A stretch of 16,948 nucleotides of DNA from the NCBI GenBank assembly GCA_014825775.1, contig MVAQ01000333.1, positions 1 to 16,948 of the forward strand. Reading direction: 5' to 3'. The position numbers and the translations under genes are program-made. This DNA is from Krasilnikovozyma curviuscula. Its lineage: Eukaryota > Basidiomycota > Tremellomycetes > Cystofilobasidiales > Mrakiaceae. The notes beneath the pieces were generated by a model. The model worked only from the letters and a program-made list of their open reading frames with translations. It was not told the origin of the DNA and searched no databases. This document shows positions 7,941 to 16,948 of this stretch, one piece after another. Within the stretch, counting starts at the first letter, position 1; each line of letters begins with the position of its first letter.

Positions 7941-9935
7941 TTACAGCTTCGACTGTCTAACACCGCCGGAGATGAAACCCGTTCCTCTCTGCATCGATTC
8001 TTTCGCCTCGATCACCATGTGCTCGACAATATCCTTCGCCGGCGGAACGTCCTGACGAACAATAGAATTGTTTTTTAATCCGCTGCGATTGAGAAGAAAA
8101 CATCGACTGGAAAAACTTACATCAATGACTGCAGCAACACATCCCATCAACCACGGCCTCCCCTCTAAACTTAACTCCGGTTTTCCCTCAAGTTCCTTAT
8201 TGTGTGGGATCACTCCTTTTCCGGTGAGCTCCTTGATCTCATCCTGCCTTGTCTCCTCCCACTTCTTGACGTAGGGCGTGTTGCGCACGCGAAGCGGACG
8301 GCCTGTGTATATGAGCGTCTTGGCGATGTCTTCGTGCGAGGCGGATACGATGAGGTCTTTGTGTTTCTTTGGTGCAGAGGCTTCTTGAGAAGCAACGAAT
8401 CGGGTTCCAACTACATATAAACGATGTGTCGGTGAGAAAATGAGCAGCAAGCGGCGACAAAAGATAAACTCACCCCAGACTCCAACGGCGCCGTACATGA
8501 GTGCAGCAGCCAATGACCTTCCATCATGAATGCCACCAGCAGCGACAACATAGATCTTGGTTTCCATTCAAAAAAAACCCCTCCAGAAAATAAGCTATCG
8601 CACATCTACGGAAGACAGAAAAGACGAGTACATACAGGTTCACCCGTTAGTGGGCTCTTTTTACCCTTGCATTCATCGACACAAGCACTAATCAGAAGAC
8701 TAGTTGGAATGTTTCCTGTGTGACCACCACCTTCTCCACCTTGGGCGCAGATGAGGTCGACCCCGACTTCCAGCGCTTTGGCGACGTGCTTCGGGTGGCC
8801 GACCATGTTCATAACTACAGTTATCGAGGCCCACAAGTCAGAAGTTTTTATTAAAAATAATATAAGGGAAAGAGAACAAAGGTACCTGGAATTCCGGCTT
8901 TATGGAGCTTGTCGACAACTTCTTTGGGTGGTACACCGATTGCACAGACGAATAGCGACGTCTTTTCCTCAATGATGACATCAATCAGCTCTGGGAGCTG
9001 TCCTTTAGTGTAGTCATACTAGTTACGCGCGGACGAGCGAGGATGTTGAGCACATGCAATTGTGTGATTTAGAACAGGGACAGGACTTACGTTTGTTTTT
9101 CGAGCACCGCCTCCAATTTTGGGTATCAAGAGGTCAACGCCGAACGGCAGGTTGGGGCTGTCAAGATGCTTTTTGATGTCTTTGATTTGCTCTCGGAGGT
9201 GCTTAGGAGTCTGTGGTTGAGGAGTTGGAGGGCAGGTGGAGGACAAATAAGTCAGTAAGTAGTTACGACAGCAGAATCAAAGATAATTGAGGAGATAAGA
9301 AGGTATATAAAATGATGGGTCAAAATAGAGAGTATAGAAACGAGTCTGTGGTCGTCCAAAATTGACTGGGGCATCCCACCTCATCGCAAACACCCCATTC
9401 ATTATGTGTTCCGCTTGCACCCCTGAGATGATTGTGATATCATCCATGTTACAGGTCGATGTGCAATTAAGCTGAAGGGAAGCTCTCATACGAGCAAGAG
9501 GACAAAATATAGACCTATCCACTCACATAGCCAAGGCCACCAATAACACCAAGACCACCAGCATTGGAGACAGCAGCAGCCAGTTCAGGGCCAGCTGCGA
9601 TGTTCATGCTAGATTCACAGACGGATTTTGAGAGGTTAAAACAGATGGGAGGGAAAAGTTTCAGCTAAAAATCGAAATCGAAAACCACCCCTAGTCTTTC
9701 AACCAAAGAGATGAGAAATAACACAAGTAATGACTTACCCAGCCCTGAATACAGCCATCAGAAGTAAATGAATCCACGAGAAACAAAGCGGACGAGGGTG
9801 GAAGGCCAGAAATTAGCTCAGAAACTCGCTGGGAGGTGGGGAATGGCAGTTTCATCCGCTCAAAACGTACAGCATGACTGGATGTGGGATGTTGAACATC
9901 TTAGTGAGAGGAGTCTGTAGAACAGGGGGGATCAT
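7941..9935 (-). CDS. Nitronate monooxygenase (2-nitropropane dioxygenase family), peroxisomal signal
   Basis: Exons in order: 9935-9871, 9744-9739 (6 nt), 9608-9527, 9210-9091, 9018-8886, 8814-8636, 8555-8474, 8410-8121, 8051-7941, giving 355 aa. The family are FMN-dependent TIM-barrel enzymes that oxidise alkyl nitronates such as propionate-3-nitronate. Landmarks in order: HPVMLAGMNIAAGPELAAAV; SNAGGLGVIGG; GGGARKTNYDYTKGQLPELI; the flavin-site loop AQGGEGGGHTG with the family histidine (His167); the phosphate-binding segment IYVVAAGGIHDG; WVGTRFVAS; and YTGRPLRV. The protein ends in SKL, a canonical type-1 peroxisomal targeting signal, so import into peroxisomes is expected. The start MIPPVLQTPLTKMF was chosen because it lies just before the conserved HPVM; the frame stays open further upstream. 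Intron 3 (9526-9211) is 316 nt, long for this gene. Introns 7 and 8 (63 and 69 nt) lack in-frame stops. Confidence 0.92.
9739..9744 (-). other. 6-nt micro-exon of the nitronate monooxygenase gene
   Basis: The minus strand reads TTCAG, GGCTGG, GTAAGT: a canonical acceptor, six bases, and a canonical donor. Exon 1 ends in CT and exon 3 starts with CATGAAC. Inserting GGCTGG gives CTG GCT GGC ATG, so VM-LAG-MN, matching the VMLAGM stretch of this enzyme family. Direct joining would give VMLMN, in frame but lacking Ala-Gly. Flanking introns are 126 and 130 nt. This is an inference from splice signals plus family consensus. Confidence 0.75.
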
Positions 9936-10701
9936 GGTTGAATAGATGTGTAGAGGTGATGATGATGGATAGGGAAACCTTTTCCTCGAGCAGCAGTCAA
10001 GGAAAGCCAGACGCGGAGAGGCGCAGGCCCCGGTAAATTCGACAGGCAAGTAACCGGACAAGCCAAAAGCCAAAAGGTTAAATCACACGGGTGTTAAATA
10101 CACATTCAGAAAAAGTAGTGAAAGAGTAAGAGTATAAGCAAAGATATTCAAACTGCAGTGCGGTATGGTTTTTCTGCTCTCAGACGACGACGGCCCCTGA
10201 TCCTGCTCCCGTCCATCATTTGGCAGGCGCAACGGTTGCTGGATGAACAGAGCCCCGACAACAACTGCAGCACTGTCTGAATGATGATAGTCAGAAAAGC
10301 GTGCACTTATGACGACAGATCATCACAACTCTCATCATCATCTAAATAGGTTACTGTTGATGTGTGGGTTAAAATTACCAAAAACTGGGATAGATGCGAT
10401 GCTGGCTGGCTTTATTAAAGTTTGGATGCAGGTTAAGCCGATGAGTACAAATCTGGTTTAGAAAGCAAATCAGGGAGAGCCTCAAACGTCACATTTATAT
10501 TCAGCCGCAATTTGATGCTGGGAGCTATGACAAACGTTGTTGCCCACTAAAATCGCCAGCGGCCCAAAAAACAAATGGCTTCCTTACCATGGAGTCAAAA
10601 CATACATCTTATTATTCTGCTGCAAACACATTAAAGTCCGTTCATAAAATACAGTGGTAAGACAACATTTTTGGATCCAATTTCTCAAGTGATCAAACCC
10701 G
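9936..10701. other. Intergenic: nitronate monooxygenase promoter and F-box gene 3' region
   Basis: This is 766 nt between two minus-strand genes. The part next to 9935 should be the monooxygenase leader and promoter; TATTTAA on the minus strand (10100-10094) is a possible TATA element. The part next to 10702 should be the F-box gene 3' UTR, with a minus-strand AATAAA near 10415. A GAT/ATC-rich patch (about 10275-10345) contains C/D-box look-alikes that I do not trust. No coding region was recognised. Confidence 0.5.
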
Positions 10702-13074
10702 CTATCCAAACATTGCAGACATCTCTGCACCATTTCCAAAGTCGTACACGAAAACCTTCTTGTCATGAGAAGCACTGAATCCATCAATTGGCATCCGTGA
10801 AATAACGTCAGGAATTGCTCCTGTCTACACACGTATCATTCGACTCACCTAACTATCTTGGTAGCACTCAAGCTGATATCAAACACTAGACTCGAATGGC
10901 CCTTCCTGAGAGGGTCTAACTGCTGATCAACCTTCTTCCCAGTATGCAGATCCCAGATGATAATCTTCTTATCGTATCCCCCAGACACGATGAGGCCCAT
11001 CTCCGGTGAAAAGGTGAGGGTGCGCACGAGGTCTTTGTGGCCTTTCAGTTGACGGAGACATTCACCAGTGGATGCTTTCCAGACGCGGAGAGTCTTGTCG
11101 TTCGATCCAGAGACAATGTAGTCGCCCTGCAGTATCAACAGATATCAGTTGCTGACGAGAATCAAAACGAGGTAGACAGTGTAGAGATTAATGCTCACCT
11201 TGAACTCAACACACGCCAAACCCCTCTCATGCCCTTCCAGGACCCTCTCCTGCCTCCCGCTCTCCAAATCCCAAATCCTAATCTTCGAGTCTCCACTCGC
11301 ACTCGCCAGCTTTCCATTGCAGATGCCAATCGCATTGACTGGTCCTCGATGGCCGACGAGCTCATGTACGAGCTCGAAAGTCTCTCTTGACCAGACACGA
11401 ATGGTGAAGTCTTTAGAGCACGACACAATGAATTTCTCGTTGAAGCCGATATCTAAAACGCCTTGCCTGTGCCCGCGGAGTGTCGCGACGCGTCTGACGG
11501 TTGGTTCACCTTGATCACTAGGGGTGAAAGTGTCGAGGTTGGATAACAAACCGAGATCCCATACGTTGATCTCTGAATCACTCCCGCCTGAAACCATGAA
11601 GCCCGTCTGCTCATCGAACGCGAGGCACAGTACCGACGCCGTATGCGCAGACGGGATTGTTGCAAGAAGTTTCGACGTTCGGAGGGACCAGATTTTGATT
11701 TGACGATCTCGAGAACCGGTGATGAGTTTCTGAGAGTCATATTGCAGACAATATACACTGGAAATGAAACAATCAGACGTCATCAAGGAGTAGAGTGGTG
11801 GGAAAGAAAACGAACCTGTCGGTATGACCTTCCAAACAGTACTGGTGGCCGTCTCGTCCCCATCTCTTATCCAACGAAGCTCGCTTCTTATAGATGTCTT
11901 TCCAAACGAGTAATTTTTGAGGTCCGGGAGATGAGGTGTTGGAAGCCATAACTGCTTGTTGATATTGAGGAAGGAGATGCCAGGAAGGATGAAGATAGAA
12001 CAAACGTTTCCAAATTGAACTACACACCATACACGAAAATCAGTTCTAATGTTACTGACGATGGATTGGATCTGGTACTCACTTTGTATCGAAGAAGTTC
12101 TTCCAGTCTTTACAGACAAGGAAGCAGTTGAAAATATCATCTAGCGGCAGGTAGGCGATGATGTCCAATGCGACTTCAGACGGGAGAGTCATCAAGATAT
12201 CTAAATTATAAGAGGAAACAAGAGGCACTTTGATCAGCAAGTTGTCACACGTCATAAAGAATGAAACTGGCTACTCACCGAACGGTTTACTCAAATTCTG
12301 CGCCTCAAAATACCCTTCGTCCTCAATCTCAGACCGTTCTTCCATATCTCCTTCAATCCAATCAAACTCACCCACGTTCTTCTCCTTCATCTTTCCCAAA
12401 GCCGTCGCCCTCCTCGTCAATGGAGAACCACCTTCATTCGCCCCGTCACTATGCCTCCTGGACGGACTCAACCAATTGACGATTGAACTGAGATTCGGGG
12501 GTGAGAAGCTTTTGACCAGTGACTGCGTAACGGAACGCTTGATGCTGATCGGAATGGAGAGAGCTGGGTCGTCTTCGTCATCGACGGGAGTTGCAGACCG
12601 GCTTATTTGGGTCGGGGTTGATGACGGCGCCAAACGGCGTGTCGAGTTGGTTCGTGAGGGTGGACGAGCGAAAAACTGCGGTCTGGAAGTCGAGGCGTGG
12701 GAAGTGGAGGATGCTGTTCTGCTGGGACCGGCAGCTATGTGGGTTGAGGAGGAGGAAGAAGACTGATAAATCGGGGGTGTGGAGCGTCAGTGAACAAAAT
12801 TGAGAGCCTCGTCATTCTTCATTGGAACATGGTAGAGTAAACTTACAGTGATAAACGGGTTTTTGTTTTCTTCTGAACCATCTATGCTACTTCTTCTGGA
12901 AGAAGAGGAAGACAGCCTCATGAGGTTTGAGAACTTGGCTGGCAGGTCGCCAGAAGACCCTCCTCCCGCCATAGAGTTGAAGGATTTTGTCTTCAGCTTC
13001 AAGGAAGGTCGGTCAGAGGAGTTGCTGCCATGGATATTGGAACTACCAGAGCTACCAGATGGAGCTCCAGACAT
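10702..13074 (-). CDS. F-box/WD40-repeat protein, probable SCF ubiquitin-ligase substrate receptor
   Basis: Exons in order: 13074-12847, 12762-12279, 12200-12083, 12019-11816, 11757-11199, 11126-10849, 10774-10702, giving 647 aa. F-box/WD40 proteins bind Skp1 through the F-box and recruit substrates, often phosphorylated, with the WD propeller. Residues 1 to about 235 are Ser/Arg-rich and low in complexity, with acidic patches, probably disordered. The F-box is about 240-285 (TLPSEVALDIIAYLPLDDIF, then CLVCKDW...WKRLF). A linker (VWKDIYKKRASLDKRW) leads to seven WD repeats (about 335-645), each with GH and a W/Y-D-like end: KIWSL, NVWDL, RVWS, RIWDL, RVWK, IIWDL, VYDF. The protein stops right after the last blade. 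The architecture resembles beta-TrCP/Cdc4/Met30, but I cannot assign an ortholog. The start is the first ATG of an open first exon rich in Gly/Ser. A leader intron is likely upstream. Confidence 0.9.
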
Positions 13075-13151
13075 GGTGGAAATGCTGGTCTTCCTCTGGT
13101 TGGTCGAATGATTGCGGCTGACCGAACAGGGGAAGGAGAAGAATAACCGAC

Positions 13152-13224
13152 CTGAGTTGATAAAAATGAAAGCCACACATTGAGACACATTACAATAGGC
13201 ATCAGTGATATAATTCCAACTCAC
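13152..13224 (-). other. Probable 5' UTR intron of the F-box/WD40 gene
   Basis: The minus strand has a perfect GTGAGT donor at 13224-13219, a CACTGAT branch-point-like motif, and a CAACTCAG acceptor ending at 13152. The length is 73 nt, typical for this window. It would splice 77 nt upstream of the start codon, so only the leader is affected. Confidence 0.5.
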
Positions 13225-13874
13225 TTTGAAGATGGATAGAATAGATTTCAATTTGAACCGTTGGACGTTACAAGTTAGTTGGCGTGGGGCCGAAGGTACC
13301 ACGCTCTCTGTAATTCTAGCCACCATAAATCCAGCCCAAGCTGCAGCTCAGAACTGAGAGGTCGGAGTGATCTATTCGAGATCTAGTTAATATGAAATCG
13401 ATCTTGTCTCCCTATATGGATTGAGAGGAAAGGCTCTCCCAAGCTAAGGAACTTGTAAGTTATCCTCAGAGGGCGGATTGCAGCACACAAGAACCGAATT
13501 CTCTGAGGTCTCTGGGACAAGATCATCAGAACAACCAAATTTAGGCACGACGAAATCTGGTGAAGCTGCCTTTTCAAATGATCATCTCTAGCGCTCCCTC
13601 GCTCCACACTCATTTAACCTGTTTCTTGCTGATGCTGTTCCTATCAGCCGTAGGCAACTTCACAATGCAGCCATTTATCAATTGTCTCACTCTATCAAGC
13701 ATCAGACTATTTCAATTCGCTTCAAAACTCTTGGGATTATAAAATATTTCGGGTGTTGCCCCGGATGGGTGTCTAGTCATTGCTATGACGATCATCGATC
13801 TTCCTCCAGCGAAGTGGACGGAAAGTTAGGGTGAAACATTAATAAAGAAAACCCATTTCCAGAATGTTTCGTGG

Positions 13875-13915
13875 TTAGGGATAGCATCGGCGATGGTGAG
13901 GGTTTCAGTCCCTAA
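13875..13915. repeat. Intergenic inverted repeat TTAGGGA/TCCCTAA with inner hairpin
   Basis: TTAGGGA (13875-13881) and TCCCTAA (13909-13915) are exact complements. GG before and CC after could extend the stem by two pairs around one bulged G. Within the 27-nt loop, CATC (13885-13888) and GATG (13892-13895) can form a small hairpin. The role is unknown: it could be a folded transcript segment or chance. Confidence 0.4.
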
Positions 13916-14246
13916 GCCCAGTGTATAAACCATACCACAAGTATAGGCCAACCGCATCAGATTGTAAAGGTATTCCCATGATGTTGAGCACGATTCTGCC
14001 CTTTTGACATACGAGGGCCGGGAATGTAACAACTTTCTTTCATCCGATCCCAGGTTAAAACAAGTAGACATTATTCAATTCAAAGCGTGATAAGGGACGT
14101 TGCAAGCAGAAATAAAAACCGTGAGTGTGCTATTACAAAAAACAAAAGTATGGTACTGCAAAGACGAAAGACGAGCATCATCAGTATTGAAGCGCTCCGT
14201 CGAAAAAAAGAAGAAAGAGCGATCACTAACCTCGGGTCGCCTTCTT

Positions 14247-15910
14247 TCACGGCGTCGCCGGTGGTGTCGCTTCTCCGTCAACAACCACTTCACTGATCAC
14301 AACCGTCTCACCTCCGGGCACGCTGACAGTTTCATCAGCCTTCTTCAACCTAAACCTTCTCCTCGTCCGCCTGCCATCGGGGTGCTGCTGACCGTTCGAT
14401 CCAAAACTTGCCTTCAAGCCGACCTTCTTCTCCTCGTACCACTTTATCAGCTTCTCCTTGACTGGTTGCTGCTGAAGTGGATCTTTAGTGCCAGAGAAGA
14501 ATCGATAGACGATGAAGGAGGGGAAGGCGTGGACGAGGAAAAGGATAGAGGAGAGGAAGGCACAAAGGCACGAGATGAGGACTGCTTTGACGTTTCGATC
14601 AGACCAGAACCAAAGGCTAGGGAGAAAAACAGGAGTTACAAGACGTCAACACACGCACTGTATCAAAAGGGAAAGAAGATGAAGTAAAACGGCGGTAAAC
14701 TGACCTCCAGAAGCTACCTTCCATTCCGGCGCCGTGCTCATCCTCGACGATGACTCCATTTCCCAGTTGATAAACCCATCTTCCAGTAGCAATATCAGCA
14801 AGGGTTCTGTTCCCAATAAAGGGTGCTGGTCCTTGTCCTGTTCCAGGCGACGACAGCAGCGATGAATAAGAGGCGTAGGTGACCTGCCCGCCGCTGGCTG
14901 ATCGGTCGAGCGCGATGGCTAGGTACCAGCACGCAGCGATGGTGTAGAGGAAGAGGATGACGGAAGGAATGATGATGCGTATCAGCTTGAGGAGTTTTGT
15001 TTGCAGTGGGAGGGTGCGCCAAGTCGATAGCGTCGAAGTCGACGCGTTAGGGTCGAGGAGCATGTACGGCGGTATCTTGGGCAGTGGGAGGAGATGGTGG
15101 ATCGGGGCAGCTACAATTGTTATTGATGATGCTGCTATCAAGATGCTGGAAAGGGAGAAGAGGTGTCAGTCAGGTTGGATTGAGAGAAGGTGGCGGTTAT
15201 TAAGTACGCAGAGACGGAAATAGAATGAAGGACACGAACTGGGTGGGCGTGAGGATTTGCTCGAAGACGACGAACAGCTGGGGTTTGATGTGTGTTTGGG
15301 TCATGTTGATGATTGATCTGGAGGGTAGGGACAAAGGTAGGAAGGGCGTCAGAAATCAGTGAGTGTACCGTTGAGGGATCCAAAAAAAATACATACTCGA
15401 TGATGAAATTCTAGATCGACCAAAAAGCAGAAAAAGACATGGGATGTAAGCGAACGTGCTCGGCTTTCTACAGGTTGTAGGGGCAGGACAAAGAGAAAAA
15501 CTTACGATGCAAGAAGCTAGGACGAAGCCAGAGCTACCGACCAGCAAACCGACAGGGATGAACCTCATTCTCCGCCTGACCAGCCTCTTGCGCCTCCTGC
15601 CAATGCGGATACCGCCTAGCGAGTACCTCGGCGGGTCATTCGGAGGGAACTGGTGCTGCTGGTGAGGCTGACGGTTGTAGGCCCACGGCGAAGGGTCGGC
15701 GGAGCCTATGCGTGCTGTCGGTGGTGCGGTGAGGGTGGTGGAGTGTGGGAAGTAGGAAGGGATTTCCTCTTCGTCTCCGTCGAGGATAGACTCGTCGTCG
15801 GAGTCAGCAAGAATATGTTGTGCTGCTGATTGGGAAGGTGCGGGCGGGTATGTGTGCTGCTGTTCTCGTTGGGTACCCAGCAGGGGTGGAGAGTCTTCCT
15901 TTAGAATCAT
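14247..15910 (-). CDS. Four-pass membrane protein of unrecognised family
   Basis: Exons in order: 15910-15506, 15410-15397 (14 nt), 15317-15216, 15145-14705, 14616-14247, giving about 443 aa. I do not recognise the family. The first ~100 residues are Pro/Gln/acid-rich and probably disordered. A very basic stretch (GRRRKRLVRRRMR, about 103-115) precedes TM1 (116-139). TM2 is about 167-189, TM3 231-253 (IIIPSVILFLYTIAACWYLA), TM4 331-357. The tail is basic (RRTRRRFRLKK). The basic ends suggest both termini in the cytosol, which places N-glycosylation sequons NMT (about 144) and NRT (about 286) on the lumenal or outer side, a consistent topology. The loop between TM3 and TM4 is the largest, about 75 residues. 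The exon 3-4 junction is uncertain: the version given uses a weak GTCTCT donor with the CCAG acceptor; GTACTT (exon 3 end 15208) with acceptor TAG (exon 4 start 15134) also stays in frame. Confidence 0.78.
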
Positions 15911-16948
15911 CCTATCAACGTCACCTTACGTGGATGAAGCTGGAGTATTTGAGGGTCTGAATGATGCGAAGATAGATGTGTGTGTTTTTTGGGTGCTGAC
16001 GGGAGTGTGGAATGGCTCTGATGCGGTCTGAATACGTGACGGAAGAGCGAGTTTTCTGGTCAGAGAAACAGCGGCGGCGAGGGGAGCGAGCAGCCCAAAA
16101 AAAAAAGGTGGTGCAATGAACGAACGTTAAAGAGAGAGCTGGTAGAACACAGGTTGTCTACAGAGGGCCAGTACAAGTGAAGCAATGGCAAGGAAAGGGG
16201 GTCCTGTTTTTCGAAAATTGGCGTGTGAGAGGAGGGGACGAATTGGTCGATTCTCTCCCAGTGAGGAAAAAGTTGGGGTTTTTTCTATCGAGAGGACTTC
16301 GAAGTGCGTCCTGCTTCCTTCTCCCAGTGGTCGAGATGAACTTTGTTCGCAGCTGAGCGTGCTTGGCCGAGTGCCTTGAGGCCGCTGTTGTCCTCTAAAC
16401 AGAGAAGGGGGGGTGAGGTTCGCGCTGCGATTGGGCGAGACGAACCGCTGTTCGGGGTTGACGAGGCTTCCTTCTTGTTGGCCCGCTGCCTCTGTTGCTC
16501 TTCCCAGCCTTCGTCTTCTGCTGCTGCTGCTTCCTGCCGCTGGTTCTTCGAAACACGACGAGGGGGGTGGGGTCCTGGTTGGGAGATCCTTGGCTGGACG
16601 GGCGGCACCCTTGATTTTTCGCAGGAGGAAAAATATGAATAGAAAATGGGGGCTGGGTGACTAACACATAATTTTCTTGGGTGGGGGGAGACGGGCCAGC
16701 GCAGGAGGAGAGAGAGACTAGGGGGTGGGAGGGCTCTGTCCCAGGCTGCTGGGTCTGGATTGCATCAGATTGATGGAACCCCTCGCGCTGACTGCGCCGC
16801 ACGCTCGCTGGAGATCGCACCACTCATCTGTCCGTGGGCGCCGAGCACTGGGTGCAGACACACACCCACTCGGTCTGCAGCGCAGGGGGGAACTCACTCC
16901 ACCCTTCCATCCCACCCTGGAATACAGGGACACCCGTCCCCTCCCCAC
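15911..16948. other. G-rich right flank, no gene supported
   Basis: This stretch of about 1 kb lies upstream of the membrane-protein gene and should contain its promoter and leader. On the plus strand it is rich in G runs (for example near 16404-16412, 16561-16575, 16680-16690 and 16720-16732), so it is pyrimidine-rich on the coding strand of that gene, as is common in basidiomycete promoters. The overlapping reading frames here are low in complexity (Gln, Pro, Ser, Arg), show no domain and look non-coding. Part of an unseen gene beyond the right edge is possible. Confidence 0.45.

Larger units (their letters stand above)
13075..14246. other. Long intergenic region: F-box gene promoter and membrane-protein gene 3' region
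   Basis: This is about 1.17 kb without a credible protein gene. The part near 13075 is the F-box gene leader, with a probable intron. The part near 14246 is the 3' region of the membrane-protein gene. The middle is AT-richer (about 13640-13760) and contains a structured inverted repeat at 13875-13915. Short reading frames on both strands lack recognisable domains or good splice junctions. Confidence 0.5.

Noticed and set aside
9277..9522. An 81-codon minus-strand frame in intron 3 of the nitronate monooxygenase gene as a possible extra exon.
   Set aside because: The flanking exons already join seamlessly with the family consensus (GLGY-TPKHL), so no extra residues are needed.
10260..10350. 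A minus-strand C/D-snoRNA-like pattern (ATGATGA ... CTGA).
   Set aside because: The C box lies in a GAT/ATC simple-repeat patch with no unique register, and the closing stem is only 3 bp.
12230..12766. A 178-codon plus-strand frame antisense to the F-box gene.
   Set aside because: It is a shadow of the Ser/Pro-rich exon 2 of the F-box/WD40 gene; the sense frame joins cleanly to the F-box.
16395..16823. A 142-codon minus-strand reading frame and overlapping plus-strand frames in the G-rich right flank.
   Set aside because: Low-complexity composition (Gln, Pro, Ser, Arg), no domain, and overlapping open frames on both strands, as expected in GC-rich DNA without stops.

Overview
This window looks like nuclear DNA of a basidiomycete yeast, most likely a tremellomycete (Cryptococcus/Kwoniella/Tremella type). 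Every recognisable gene is broken by many short introns, mostly 55-130 nt, with GT(A/G)AGT-like donors and pyrimidine-rich (C/T)AG acceptors. Gene spacing is compact, and the proteins are typical fungal housekeeping or stress-related families. The species call is an inference from gene structure. All exon maps were made by hand by joining reading frames across splice sites and comparing with remembered family consensus.

Layout, left to right. (1) A partial minus-strand gene running off the left end, probably a GNAT acetyltransferase with an optional mitochondrial presequence. (2) Plus strand: CPS1-like vacuolar carboxypeptidase (M20), 8 exons, 575 aa. (3) Plus strand: SUI2, the alpha subunit of translation initiation factor eIF2, 5 exons, 303 aa, with an unusually long 774-nt first intron. 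(4) Plus strand: omega-type glutathione S-transferase with a CPFAQR active site, 8 exons, 240 aa. (5) Minus strand, convergent with the GST: nitronate monooxygenase, 9 exons including an inferred 6-nt micro-exon, 355 aa, ending in the peroxisomal signal SKL. (6) Minus strand: F-box/WD40 protein with seven WD repeats, 7 exons, 647 aa. (7) Minus strand: four-pass membrane protein of unrecognised family, 5 exons, about 443 aa, one exon only 14 nt long. The remaining 1 kb at the right end is G-rich on the plus strand and has no gene that I can support.

The genes do not form an operon or an obvious cluster; this is ordinary eukaryotic gene order. A loose common thread is stress and nutrient handling: eIF2alpha is the integrated-stress-response switch, CPS1 releases amino acids in the vacuole, and GST and nitronate monooxygenase detoxify. 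A perfect TGAGTCA (Gcn4/AP-1-type) site lies in the divergent promoter at the left. I found no mobile element, CRISPR array, tRNA or rRNA. The most interesting signals are gene-structural: the 6-nt micro-exon, the long SUI2 intron with a weak C/D-snoRNA-like element, an ambiguous splice junction in the membrane-protein gene, and the membrane protein itself.
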